In this document: piece by piece, positions 45,723 through 57,757 of the stretch | How the letters are laid out: each line of letters opens with the position of its first letter | How positions within the stretch are numbered: position 1 is the first letter of the stretch | Assembly (NCBI GenBank): GCA_963971535.1 | Contig: OZ020587.1 | Location: forward strand, 160,807,584-160,871,583 | Source: Notolepis coatsorum | Lineage: Eukaryota; Chordata; Actinopteri; Aulopiformes; Paralepididae | Direction: 5' to 3' | DNA: 64,000 nt | Notes under the pieces: model-generated | Told to the model about the DNA's origin: nothing | Seen by the model: only the letters and a program-made list of their open reading frames with translations | The model's database searches: none | Made by a program: the position numbers and the translations under genes

Positions 45723-46676
45723 ATCTTGAGGCCTGATGAAAACCTGAATGTTTCCCTCCCTGACACCTGAATGTTTCCCTCTCTGACACCTGAAAGTTTC
45801 CCTCCCTGACACCTGAAAGTTTCCCTCCCTGACACCTGAAAGTTTCCCTCCCTGACACCTGAATGTTTCCCTCCCTGACACCTGAATGTTTCCCTCCCTG
45901 ACACCTGAAAGGCCTGAATGTTTCCCTCCCTGACACCTGCATGTTTCCATCTCTGACACCTGAATGTTTCCCTCCCTGACACCTGAATGTTTCCCTCCCT
46001 GACACCTGAATGTTTCCCTCTCTGACACCTGCATGTTTCCTTCCCTGACACCTGAATGTTTCCCTCCCTGACACCTGAATGTTTCCCTCCCTGACACCTG
46101 AAAGGCCTGAATGTTTCCCTCCCTGACACCTGAATGTTTCCCTCTCTGACACCTGAATGTTTCCCTCCCTGACACCTGAATGTTTCCCTCCCTGACACCT
46201 GAATGTTTCCCTATCTGACACCTGCATGTTTCCCTCTCTGACACCTGAAAGTTTCCCTCTCTGACACCTGAATGTTTCCCTCCCTGACACCTGAATGTTT
46301 CCCTCTCTGACACCTGAATGTTTCCCTCCCTGACACCTGAATGTTTCCCTCCCTGACACCTGAATGTTTCCCTCCCTGACACCTGAATGTTTCCCTCCCT
46401 GACACATGAAACACCTGAATGTTTCCCTCCCTGACACCTGCATGTTTCCCTCTCTGACACCCGAATGTTTCCCTCCCTGACACCTGAATGTTTCCCTCCC
46501 TGACACCTGAATGTTTCCCTCTCTGACACCTGAATGTTTCCCACCCTGACACCTGAATGTTTCCCTCCCTGACACCTGAATGTTTCCCTCCCTGACACCT
46601 GAATGTTTCCCTCTCTGACACCTGAATGTTTCCCTCCCTGACACCTGAATATTTCCCTCTCTGACACCTGAATGTT
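45723..46676. repeat. 23-bp minisatellite, about 41 units
   Basis: Unit acctgaatgtttccctccct gac with a ccctctct subtype and acctgaaag / acctgcatg variants. An interruption (ctgaaaggcctgaatg) occurs twice (about 45903 and 46098), pointing to a higher-order duplication of about 190 bp. The minus-strand frames across it are repeat artefacts. Confidence 0.96.
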
Positions 46677-46679
46677 AAA

Positions 46680-47235
46680 ATAAAATGAGCACATAAAGTG
46701 CAAATCACAGTTTTTCACATTAGGACATCCCAACAGGCCACCTTGTTTATGGTTTGATTCAGTTTTAAATAGACAATGATAAAAAGAGTAAGATAAAATA
46801 GACAGAGTAAAATAGTGCAATAGTGCAGTGCAATAAAATAGTAGAATAGAATAGATTAAAATATATATATATATTTTTTTTTACAGTGCAATAAAATAGT
46901 TCTGGATTACTGTTCAACAGTTCAAAGTTGTCTTTGCCTTCTGTTATGTGTTTTGTGCCCTGATCAGGCGCTCCTAGTGTGATGTGTCGTGTCTAGTTGT
47001 AGTTCGCTGTCGTGGTTTTGTAGTCCTTATTGTTTTCCCCTCCAGCTGTACCCATTTGTAATTAACCCAGGTGTGTCTTGTCTCATCATTCCCTCATGTA
47101 TAAGTATTCTGTCTCTTCCCTTTGTCTGATGCTGATCCTGTCTGTGCAGTATGTGTTCTTGTTTGTCGTTACGTTATATTTCTTTTGTTCAATCCATGGT
47201 AATTATTAATTAAATATTCGTTGTGATTACTTTGG
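46680..47235. other. no gene recognised
   Basis: AT-rich with a short (AT)n near 46862. No supported ORF. Confidence 0.4.
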
Positions 47236-47610
47236 CTACCGTCCAGGGGCGTTTTTAGGGTTAGAAAACATTGGGGGCTTCAGCCCGGGGGGGGGGGGGG
47301 GGGGTGGAGGGGGGGTTAACAGGACCAAATCATCACTTTCTTATTTATTTATTTAACCTTTATTTAGCCAGATAAAACATTGATCTGGTCCAAGAAGCCC
47401 CAACAGGAGTACAAATATACATATATACACATATATATATACATATATATATAATATATATACATATACTGTACATACATACACACATATACACCAATAA
47501 CAAAATAAAAACACAGTTAAGAATCATACACATAAGCAAATAAACAAACAAACAAACAAACATATGCACAGCCTATGTACAAAAGAAATAAACAGTTCAT
47601 CTCTAGTCTT

Positions 47611-48804
47611 TACAGTTTTCTTCAATTGCATAAACACTCAAATCAAAAGTATTACACAATTATCAAAACCTTACACTCAAGGAGCAAAATGTAGGCCCAG
47701 ATTTGCACCCCTACAACCCCTCACACTTTTTGCAAAACAATACACACAGTGATTTGCAAAACACTAAACACACTTGCATTACATTAGACACAGAATGTCA
47801 AATTACCACACATATGAGCCAATTGGTTAAACACAGCCATCAGATGCACAAACACACCATTGCTTAATTGTAGATACACCAATCAGGTTTAAGCACTATA
47901 AAAATGCAGCAGGTGAGTTCACCTGTCTTCAACCAAAATGGAAGGAGAGTGAAGTACTGTACACAGAGAACGTGAAAATATACAATACATTCACCAAACA
48001 CTACACAAGACAACCAATGATGCAGACTGATGAAAATATACATTTTCTCCCATTTTCCCAAATCAGTCAACATGGAGAATCACAACAAAAAATTATCTTG
48101 CCAGATCCAGCTAGGCAAAGAGATAATGTCTAGTATTTTCTGTTTAAATTTTTTCAAAGAAAATTTTGTTTTAATGTCATTTTAACCTGTAGCCTACTGG
48201 ATACAGTATTTTATGTTTGTCTGATATTTGCTGAGCTTACAGTGTTATGCACATAGTAGCATGAAAACTGGGACATGTATTGTTGTGATTCTCCATGTTG
48301 AAATGTTGACTGATTTGGTTATATGGAAAGAACATTTATATTTTCATCAGTCTGCATCATTGATTTGGGTATATGGAGAGAAAATGTAATTTTTCTCATC
48401 AGTCTGCATCATTGATTTGGGTATATGTAGATAAATAAATTATATTTTCATCACAGCATTGGTCTTGTGTAGTGTTTGGTGAATTTATTGTATATTTGCA
48501 CATTCTCTGCGTACTTCACTTACAGTACTCTAATCACTGAGAAGTAGAATTGCTAAATGTGTTTTAGGTTAAGCACAGCAGTGTGTGTAACTGGTTCAAA
48601 CAGAATTAAGTCATATGAAACATGTGTTTCATATGGTAACAAAATGTAATTTTTATAAATTAGTGTATGGTTTAATTGTGTGTTTAATTTAGCAAAGGAT
48701 CTGATGTGTTCTGATAATTGTGTGTGTGGTTGTGCTAATTGTGTGTTTTGAAACACCGGGCCCCGTTTTCAAAATCATGCTTAGGCAATCGAAAAAAAAC
48801 TGTA
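47611..48804. mobile_element. TA-flanked Tc1/mariner-like element, non-autonomous
   Basis: Ends TACAGTTTTCTTCAATTGC and GCAATCGAAAAAAAACTGTA are inverted, with TA at each extremity. The interior has inverted copies of caacatggagaatcacaaca (about 48068 and 48285) and of atgatgcagactgatgaaaa (about 48016 and 48345), making a foldback. No transposase ORF. Confidence 0.7.
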
Positions 48805-49036
48805 TTGTGTGTTTCATTATATGCATATGTTTCAGTCTTCTCATAAAAAAAATATTAGATTTTTGGGTCTTTTCCTGCCTTTGGTCTGCTTTGCATTCAC
48901 ATCTCAAATGAACCGCAGCAGGGTTCACTTGCAAGAGTGAATGAGCTTTCACACCACCCCAAACCAACCGGACTATCAGAGGAAATGAACCAGGGTTCGA
49001 TTAAAGCTTATTATAGGACACTGGACATGGGTATGG

Positions 49037-49572
49037 ATGGCTCCAGGTGCTGCTGCGTTAAAGTGCACCACTTCAATATCTGTACTATTTAAAAGCACAG
49101 TGCAGGACACACTCAAAGGTTATCGCACCTCAGAGATGGCAGTGGACATGTATGACAGGACAAAGGCCATATGTAATGGCCTTTGGATTGAGGAACATAC
49201 TACCAGCCAAAGGAGGAAGCAGAAAAGGATGGACGAGTATGTAGTTGAGTCATCTTGTGGCACAAGCTCAGACCTCAGCTCAGGAGATCAGCTGAGACAA
49301 AGACTGTTCTATCCAGTCGTCGACAGAATGCTGCAAGAGCTTGAGAGCAGGTTCTCATGAGTTGGATAACAACTTATGAGAGGCATACAGGCATGTTATC
49401 CAGCCTCAGACCAGTTTCTCTCAGTGGAATTGCTGCAACCCCTCGCCATACATTACAATATCCAACTATTACCAGAGGAGATCACAGTTGCAAAGTGTTT
49501 CCTGGTCAGGAAGGCAGAGATGCAGTCCCTACTTCAGTTTTTCAAAAGTTTTTGACACGCCTCAGCTTCTGA
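49037..49572 (+). pseudogene. hAT transposase fragment (ZMYM1-like)
   Basis: A 107-codon frame (49037-49360) ends QRLFYPVVDRMLQELESRFS, preceded by RRKQKRMDEYVVESS; this resembles the middle of hAT transposases of the ZMYM1-like group (..YFPVIDRMIxELxxRF). The stop follows at once, and a second frame (49357-49572) may continue the protein, so it is decayed. It fits the surrounding 5.5-kb hAT. Confidence 0.65.
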
Positions 49573-49735
49573 GCTGAACGGTCGTGTTTTTGCGGACCTC
49601 CCAAACTTTCAAACTTTTTAGATGAAGGAACGGGTACATAGGAGACACGCCTCCAGTTTTTCAAAAGTTTTTGACACGCCTCAGCTTCTGAGCTGAACGG
49701 TCGTGTTTTTGCGGACCTCCCAAACTTTCAAACTT
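49531..49735. repeat. 117-bp direct duplication
   Basis: The block cagtttttcaaaagtttttg acacgcctcagcttctgagc ... cctcccaaactttcaaactt occurs at about 49531 and 49648, separated by a short gap within the hAT. Near-identical copies. Confidence 0.9.
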
Positions 49736-50153
49736 TAGACTGTTTTCTTTATACGTTTTTCTTTTTCTTTCTTTCTACCACAATACACGGCCACTGATGG
49801 ATCCATGGGACTTGGTAAAGCACTATGGACCCAACTATGACCACTGATAAAAACGTAACTACACTAGCGTTATAAGAGCTAAACATTGCTACCTACCATA
49901 CAAGTGCATTGGTTTAGTGCACTTCCGGTTGCCACTGAGCGGAAATGTTTGTGCGGACCTGTTCTCCCAAACTGGTAAGCAAATGACTGTTTTTACGTTA
50001 TTTTCATTGTTACGTTACTATTATTATTATTATTTTTTTTTTTAAACATTGATCTTAACTGATCACTGTGACTTTATTGCTTTTATCGTTATATATGCCT
50101 ATAATTGTGTACAGCACTTTGAGCTACATGACATGTATGAAAGGTGCTTTATA

Positions 50154-50155
50154 AA

Positions 50156-50230
<75 letters not shown>
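50154..50230. repeat. (ACTT)n microsatellite
   Basis: About 19 pure ACTT units. Confidence 0.97.
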
Positions 50231-50231
<1 letters not shown>

Positions 50232-50258
50232 ATCCAAAGTGTCTTTTCCCTCCTGGAT

Positions 50259-50375
<117 letters not shown>

Positions 50376-50539
50376 TAGACAATTCCGCGCAGGGGAAATT
50401 GTGAAAGTGTGGGTGACGCCTGTGCACCGCCGGCCAACGGGGGAGAGGGTCTCTCGCGAGTCTCTATGACAAACGGTTCAAAGGATACAAAAAGGGGGCG
50501 CGGCCTAAGGATTGGGGGAGTGGTCAACATAGACCATTT

Positions 50540-51055
50540 GAAGATCGGACTTTTCCGAGTTTAAATTTCTTTTTGGATTTTTCCGAGTTTTCAGAATTTT
50601 CCGAGTTTTCGGATTTTTCAGAGTTTTCGGGTTTTGGGACTTTTCAGAGTTTTTGAACTTTTTCGGATTTTTGATGTTTCCGAGTTTTCGGAATTTTCAG
50701 AGTTTTTGGATTTTTCCGTGTTTTCGGGTTTTCGGACTTTTCCGAGTTTTTGAACTTTTTCGGATTTTTGATGTTTCCGAGTTTTCGGAATTTTCAGAGT
50801 TTTTGATTTTTTCCGAGTTTTCGGGTTTTCGGACTTTTCCGAGTTTTTGAACTTTTTCGGATTTTTGATGTTTCCGAGTTTTCGGACTTTTCCGAGTTTT
50901 GGGATTTTTCCGAGTTTATGAACTTTTTCGATTTTTCCGAGTTTTCGGATTTTTCCGAGTTTTCGGGTTTTGGGATTTTTCCGAGTTTTTGACCTTTTTC
51001 GGATTTTAGATTTTTCCGAGTTTTCGGATTTTTCGGGTTTTTCCGGGTTTTTGAA
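50540..51055. repeat. degenerate TTTTCCGAG / TTTTCGGA minisatellite
   Basis: About 500 bp of 17-20-bp units (ttttccgagttttcggattt), with a longer superunit that includes gaactttttcggatttttga tgtttccgag at about 50655, 50755 and 50848. Phe-rich frames on the plus strand and Lys/Ser/Asn-rich frames on the minus are artefacts. CpG-dense relative to its neighbours. Confidence 0.92.
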
Positions 51056-51085
51056 AGGGGGTGTGGCCTAAGGGGGCGTGGTCTA

Positions 51086-51560
51086 ATGATCGGGGGAGTG
51101 GTCAACATCGACCAACGAAAGAGGATATCCCTACCGAGTACAATGGCACAATCCGCAAGTCTCTATGACAAACGGTTCAAGAGATACACTGAGGGGGTGT
51201 GGCCTAAGGGGGCGTGGTCTAAGGATCGGGGGAGTGGTCAACATCGACCAATGAAAGGTGGTCAACATCGACCAATGGCACAATCCGCAAGTCTCTACGA
51301 CAAACGGTTCAAGAGATACACTGAGGGGGTGTGGCCTAAGGGGGCGTGGTCTAAGGATCGGGGGAGTGGTCAACATCGACCAATGAAAGGTGGTCAACAT
51401 CGACCAATGGCACAATCCGCAAGTCTCTACGACAAACGGTTCAAGAGATACACTGAGGGGGTGTGGCCTAAGGGGGCGTGGTCTAAGGATCGGGGGAGTG
51501 GTCAACATCGACCAATGAAAGGTGGTCAACATGGACCAATGAAAAATGAAAGAGGATATC
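51086..51560. repeat. 132-bp tandem repeat, about 3.3 copies
   Basis: Units begin caatccgcaagtctctacga at 51149, 51281 and 51413, exactly 132 bp apart, and include gggggtgtggcctaaggggg cgtggtctaaggatcggggg. The period is 44 codons, so open frames exist on both strands (MAQSASLYDKRFKRYTEGVW... on plus). A related single unit is at about 50455-50535. Protein status unproven. Confidence 0.93.
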
Positions 51561-51599
51561 CCTACTGAGTACAATGACACCCGCAAGACAGAGGGCGCT

Positions 51600-52375
51600 G
51601 TCCAGCAATTCAGTACTGCAACACAGTGATGGGCAATGATGGGTTAAAGTGGATGAGGTCATTGGCAGCTCAGCCACGAGCCACACAGCTGAACCAATCA
51701 TGAGTGAGCCACGAGCCACACAGGTGAAGCAATCACTATGACTTGCATTTTCTATCCAATGCATTTCTATGGAGGCAGATGCATGACTGCATTGTCACGT
51801 TGATTAAAAGAAAACTATAAGAGATGAAGCGTTGTGACGCGCACAGAAGCACTACAATGAGTAGGCGAAGGGTTGTGTGCGATATTGTGGCATTCGTGCG
51901 ATATTGTGGCACTCCTTCGGCGATCGGAACAGAAGGCTAAAAAAGAGTGTGAAAAAAGAAATTCCTAGAGTGCGATTGCATGGCGGTCAATGGAGAGGAG
52001 AACCTTCAAACAAATGGTCATCAGTTGAGATAGAAATGTCCAATTCCATTTATTTTTCTTTTGTGAGCGGGCTGACAGCCGTGTCATCGTTTTGATGTGT
52101 TTGTTTTATTTCTATGTCCAAAATTGAGATCACACTCGCAATTCACCCAAGGTAGGGGAAAAAAGATTATTTCAGCTGCTACGCTCTAAATTGCAATGCA
52201 TTTCCAATGGGACCGAAATTTTACAGTTTAAAGTCGATTCGTAGCCAGACGGTGCGGTGAAACTTTACGAGTTCGAATACCGCAGTTGCCATAGGCAGGC
52301 CGGTCGTTTTGATACCTGGAGTGGTGTTGGCAAAATCGGTGGAATAAAGAATAAATAAATAAAAAGAGTAACAAG
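51600..52375. other. no gene recognised
   Basis: Within the hAT. Contains direct repeats of gagccacgagccacacagg (about 51670 and 51705) and no supported ORF. Poly-A lies later at about 52612-52637. Confidence 0.4.
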
Positions 52376-53261
52376 AACAATAGTGTGGGTGGCAACCTGG
52401 CTTCGCCAGGTCACCCACACTAATAATAATGCATTTGATTTATAAGGCACCTTTCAGGACACTAAAAAAAAAGTCCACAAATCGGTGAATGAAAGAATTA
52501 TAGGATCAAATGAAAACTACTTACTAAAAATGGATGTTTAAAAGTACTAAAAACCAACAAAAAATACCAAACACTAACAAACATTCAGCACAGACAATGG
52601 GGATGCTGACATAAAAAAAAAAAAAAAAAAAAAAAAATGTAAACAATTAAATTTTTTTTAGATCCGGGGCTAGGAGTAAAACATCCGGGGCTAAAGCCCC
52701 GGAAGCCCAGAGCTAACGACGCCACTGCTACCGTCTCCTTATGATGTTACATTTACTCGCCATCGAGCCTGCTAATTGTCAATGGTAACGTAATACCTTC
52801 TCTGTTTGGTATCCACAGTTTAAAACTTGACAGTGTAGATGTATGAGTTTCCAACACGGAAGACTTTGATCCGCGTTAAGTATTATGGGATGTAACGGGA
52901 AACCTGAAAACACTGTACCACCTGAGAAAACATCTCCACTGCGGTCTGGTCTTCAGGTGCGAGGATCACTTATGCAGTTATTATATTATTATGCCGAATA
53001 TGACTCTTTACCTGACAAAGATCCTGACTTGAAACGGTGCCAACGGTCCAATAATAAACTATTTGGGGAGAAGTAAAAAAATATATATAGAAAAAAAAAG
53101 GAAACATATTTTTTCAAGACCCGTTTTTTAGGACTGGGATATAAATATATGGATATCTGTGTTTGTGTTCCGCAGTTTGGCTCAGCACTACAGAAGCAGA
53201 TGTGCGTTACAAGGATTACTACATACCTCCTACACGGTCTGGTCTCTACTCTCAGATATTA

Positions 53262-53490
53262 GATTAGATTAGATTCGATTAAAATGTATTGTCATCATGC
53301 AGCACAAGTACAGTACAACAAAAATAAGTTTGGCATCCAACCAGAGTGCAAATGTAACAGTAAAGTGCAATAGTAATATACGATGTGCAGGTGATTTGCA
53401 GGGTATAAAATATATAAATTAATACTACTGAGTAATAGTGCTACTACAGAGTTGTAGTATTAATTTGCACAGTGATACCGGTATACAGTT
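53262..53490 (-). mobile_element. LINE 3' tail (family T1)
   Basis: attagattagattcgattaa aatgtattgtcatcatgcag ... ccaaccagagtgcaaatgta, matching 12640-12780. Truncated at about 53490. Confidence 0.85.
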
Positions 53491-53880
53491 GTGACAACGT
53501 CACCTCAAACTTCGATGCCCCGAGGGAGTTTCGAACACGGGTCTCCCACGCCGCGTGCAACAACACAGACCGCTATACCAAGAGGTGAATTCACTTCTTT
53601 GTACTGTGTCTATGCGTCTTTTGAGGATGTGAGAGTGAGTTTAACCCATAGCACCGCTACTCACCCCAGCCCTTCGTGACTGCGCTTCACGATACCATCC
53701 GTTACACTCACCCTCCTTAAACTCAATCCACTCCACCCAAGGCATCCGGGTCACGGCACCATTGTAACGGTTGTAACAACGTCACCTCAAACTTCGATGC
53801 CCCGAGGGAGTTTCGAACACGGGTCTCCCGCGCCGCATGCAGCAACACAGCGCGGGAGACCCGTGTTCGAAACTCCCTCT
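53490..53880 (-). repeat. tRNA-like repeat pair with long hairpin
   Basis: Two direct copies of an 85-bp block (caacgtcacctcaaacttcg ... cacgggtctccc) at about 53493 and 53778. On the minus strand each has a B-box-like GTGTTCGAAACTCC and, in the first, an A-box-like TGGTATAGCGG, so they are heads of a tRNA-derived repeat. At 53804-53879 the second copy is joined to its own inverted copy (30-bp arms, 16-bp loop). Confidence 0.8.
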
Positions 53881-54139
53881 GTTCGAAACTACCTTCAACC
53901 TTTGTGGGGGTGCGGAGGAGCTCTCCACGGACAACAGAGCTCCTGTTGACAGACAGGACTGCCTGACGAAGCGTCAGTCATCATTTCCCTCAGACTGACT
54001 GTTGGAGTGAGTCAGATTCATGTCAGTATATTATAATAAGAGCCGAGCATCCGGCTCGAGAGCCCCGATCCGGGATTTGTTTGATTATACAGCGGTGTAA
54101 TTCACGTGCATTCTTGAAGAGCTTGCTTTGTAGATGGGA

Positions 54140-54420
54140 AGTAAGCTGCCCCCCCGTCCCCCCCAGTCCCCCCCCAGTCCTACACTCACCATTAAGGACG
54201 TTTCATCAAAGCTATCGTGAGGTTTCATGGAGGCCGAATGCTCTGTTCTCACTCAAGCCTCCGTCCAAGGCAGCCGATCTCACTTAAAATATGTAAATAA
54301 AGTATCGACCACAGGAAAAGGGGACATATTGACGTATTTGCGAAAATGTACAATGTGTATAATACATATTACAAATAAGTAATATATTGACGTATTTACA
54401 GATAAGTACCTGTATTACAT
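54140..54420. repeat. local duplication, copy 1
   Basis: accattaaggacgtttcatc aaagctatcgtgagg ... gatctcacttaaaatatgta ... agtaatatattgacgtattt. A second copy is at 57225-57540. Confidence 0.88.
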
Positions 54421-55245
54421 TATTCAAAATAACTTTTAACGTTTATTTTAACTTCAAACGCTTGCTTTGTAGATGGAAAATCAGCTGTTTGGAACGTTCT
54501 CTTAAACCCTTGTAAATCAGGTGTGTTTTATTCAGCGTTAACGAACATGAACAACACAAACAAACCTTTTACAGCCAGAGAATACACCAAAATACTCATA
54601 TTTATATTATGTTCTAGTGTTAGTCCTTGTTAGTTCCAACAAAAACATATTTAAATTATTTGGAATGGAGGCTATACCCATGTGTTGACATTTGGATTAT
54701 AGATTTGGCCCAAATTAATATTCCCCAATCCAAATCCTATAGAGGGCCTCATTGACCTTAGAGAACAATCGTTAATCTAATCTTTATTATGCTGTTTAAC
54801 CCGGCTTGGTTTTCACCGAGGCTCTGCACCCGATTTTTCTGTAATGGTTGTGGATTTTCTTTTGTAATTCCTAAACTATATTAATCATAATACACTTCGG
54901 GATTAATGTCATTAAGAAGTATTTAATAGTTGATATTATCCTAAAATGTAATAAAATGATTCCTCTTGGATAGTGGAGTTGATGTAATTCTATATCTATT
55001 ATGACAATATAATGTTTTCAGTTTCATAGGAATAAATATAAAAAAATGAAAAAACTCCAAAGTGAATTTAGGTCACTATATAATATTTTATTTTCAGTCA
55101 AGCAATATGTCAGAAAATATGTCTTTCTAATTGCAGCTGTGGACAAGCCAACGCTGTCTTTGACTTTAGGGCACGTTTTCAGAGCATCAGTGCCTATGCA
55201 TTTGTCCGCTTTATAACGACCATGCATGCATTCATCATATCCATA
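54421..55245. other. no gene recognised
   Basis: AT-rich. At 55080-55240 the minus strand reads a Cys/Lys-containing frame (RYKADKCIGTDALKTCPKVK) of about 60 codons that I cannot assign; it runs into the solo LTR. Confidence 0.35.
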
Positions 55246-57016
55246 TGTAGCAGGGTGGATTATCCCTGCTTTATGGGAGTGGTTGTACACGGCCACCTGG
55301 TAGCGGGATGCAGTAGATTTTAATCTATCTGAACCCCCGTCTTTGGGCCCGGAACGTCGAACTGGAGGGCGGGCAGCAGGCCCAGGATTTACTAACCTGG
55401 GGGGTGGTACTCTGGTCCTCCTCGCCTTCCAGGGCGGTCAGCAGTAGCTCCCCACACACTCTCACTTCCCCCAGTACCTCCGTTAGCCCTCCCACACCTG
55501 GTGACTGTTAGTTGAATAAAGATATTGCGCTCCCCTCAAAGCAGTCCCCTTCCTTGACCACCGGTAGAGACCTTTAACCATATGCTGTGAATAGGGTGGA
55601 AGGGTTAAATAATAATACTACAGTCATATATTTACCCAGTCAACAAGGGTTCGAATACGGGCTCATTAATGGACACACACACCGTGCTCCCATCTACGTC
55701 TCCTTTATATAAAGCCTGGTCAGTTAGCAATTACAGTTTATACTTTATGTGGTTCATATGGCATATAATCACATTAGGCACCGGGTGCTCTCACTCACAT
55801 TATAGGGGAACGCTATTCCCAACATACTGTAGGCACCTAGTGCTCAATACATTACTTCAAAAACCCCGCTTGGATTAGGGGAAAACCCAGGCACATGTCA
55901 AGGAGTTCAATGGGAATTCAAGAACGTCACACAGTTATCACAATACAAAAATAAGTTACATGTGGGCCCACGTTACCAAATAAAAACCTAAGCTAAAGCC
56001 GGCTTATAATGGTTGGGGTACCCCTAGACGCTGGTCGTTAGCGTTCACTTCAAATGAATACTATTTTGGCACACGAAGTACCGCTGTACTTAACCAAGAT
56101 GGCGGGTCCACTCTCACCACCCCTCATCCGGGTGACAAGATGGCCGTCGGGCGATCCCGCGAGCACAGCCAGTGGGCTGGGGTAGGCAGCAGGGGCAGTG
56201 GCTGAACTGGAGGAGCGTGCTGTGGTGTGGAGACCTCTGCTGGACGAAGAGGTGTCCCCGGCTGCGTCGACGAGACGTCCACTGCGGGGCTGCTGACTGT
56301 GCTGGCGAGCTCTAAACTGTTGGCTACCTTAAACACAGCTAAACTGTGGGTCTTAGTGAACCCTCCTGCTATCGCCTGTACTGCTAACGCAACGTGGCTG
56401 TATGCACCACCGGTCTTCAGCGACGCTCGCCTTGTGGTATACTCAGAGTCACTATAGCCGTTAGCAGCAAGCTAATACACCGCTTACACTTCTAGGATAA
56501 CACGTTATTTACAGACGTTGGTTCTTCTTTCCGTATCGCTTACTCACACACTTCTCTATCGCTTGTACTTCTAGGATAACCCGTGTTATAGCAAAGTACT
56601 TGTTATCTCCCGTTGCTCTTCAACGGGGCTCTTCAACGGGACTCTTCAACGGGGCTCGTCGAGAGCACACGCCCGTTCACGTCCGCTCACGTCCGAGTTC
56701 ACTGTCGAAGAGGACTTCCTTCTGTTCCGCCCTCCAGGTAATCATCTCTCACTTGCTGCTCCTTTCTCCTCCGCTCCGCCTGCCACCACTGCCCCCTGCT
56801 GGCGACCGCAAACTGGTCCCACTAGGACACTCAAGGCAGGAAAAAAGATGCTTCATTGTCATGTTAATGGCCATATCGAAGCCGGATTCGATTCGCATCA
56901 TTAGACCGGGCGAGATATCTAAAAGGAACACTGTTTATCACATCTTTGTGCACACAGGGGAAGTAACAGGTTAGTCAGCACTTCTGAATAATTAGCAGAA
57001 TATTCAGGATGCTACA
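55246..57016. mobile_element. solo LTR, family I, copy 2
   Basis: 1.77 kb, TGTAGCAGGGTGG...GGATGCTACA, with the 4-bp duplication cata (55242-55245, 57017-57020). Aligns along its whole length with 4921-6704. Fossil; no internal retroviral genes. Confidence 0.9.
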
Positions 57017-57224
57017 CATAGAAGACATTCCTTATAGTAGGATTGTGACATTTAGATGAAGCCTTTAGAGTTCACACAGTGAAGACTCGTCTTACTGGCC
57101 CGTAGACCTGCTTTTCTTTTTTAGATTATTATACCATAAATGCAGATTGTTCATCTCTAGCATGTGACAGATGCCCTGTGAGAAAACTGGATGCTACTCT
57201 TATCCTCATTAAGGGCTAAGATAC

Positions 57225-57540
57225 CCCTCCGCTCCCCCCTCCCCCCTCAAGTCCTGCATATACTGTACCATTAAGGACGTTTCATCAAAGCTATCGTGAG
57301 GCAGAATGCTCTGTTCTCACTCAAGCCTCAGTCCAGGCCGATCTCACTTAAGATATGTAAATAAAATACTTATCGACCACAGGAAAAGGGTACATATTGT
57401 ACGTTATGTTAGAAGCATTTTGTATAAAAGTATTCTGTACTTCTGTATGACAAATATTAAAGAAACTTGAAACTTGAAACTTGAACTTGAGTCAAAAGTA
57501 ATATATTGACGTATTTACGAAAATGTAGAATGGGTACATA
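57225..57540. repeat. local duplication, copy 2
   Basis: Matches 54140-54420; between about 57412 and 57495 it carries an extra LINE-tail-like piece (attaaagaaacttgaaactt gaaacttgaacttgag). Confidence 0.85.
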
Positions 57541-57615
57541 TCCCCTACTGGGGATCAAACCCAGGATGCTGACATGGGAGGCAAGTGCCTTTACATCAAG
57601 ACTACCAAGACACAC
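57540..57615 (-). repeat. tRNA-like segment
   Basis: On the minus strand gtcttggtagtcttgatgta and gggtttgatccccagtaggg resemble A and B boxes about 40 bp apart. Likely a SINE head rather than a functional tRNA. Confidence 0.5.
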
Positions 57616-57621
57616 TTTTCA

Positions 57622-57757
57622 AACCCTAACCTTAACCACACTGTTACCTTAAACTAACCATAACCATAACCCTAACCTTAACCACACCGTTACCTTAAAC
57701 TAACCATAACCATAACCCTAACCCTAACCCTAACCATAACCCTAACCCTACCTTTCT
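57622..57757. repeat. degenerate interstitial telomere-like repeat
   Basis: Units of accctaaccttaaccacac tgttaccttaaactaaccat and short pure (CCCTAA)3-4 at about 57716-57750, i.e. the vertebrate telomere motif mixed with variants. The S1 SINE at 57758-58226 is inserted at its right edge; taaccctccctttct resumes afterwards. Confidence 0.85.

Noticed and set aside
45613-46820. 343-382-codon GREETFRCQGGKHSGV-type repeat ORFs
   Set aside because: Three overlapping frames on the same strand are all open across a 23-bp satellite, which argues against selection on any one of them.
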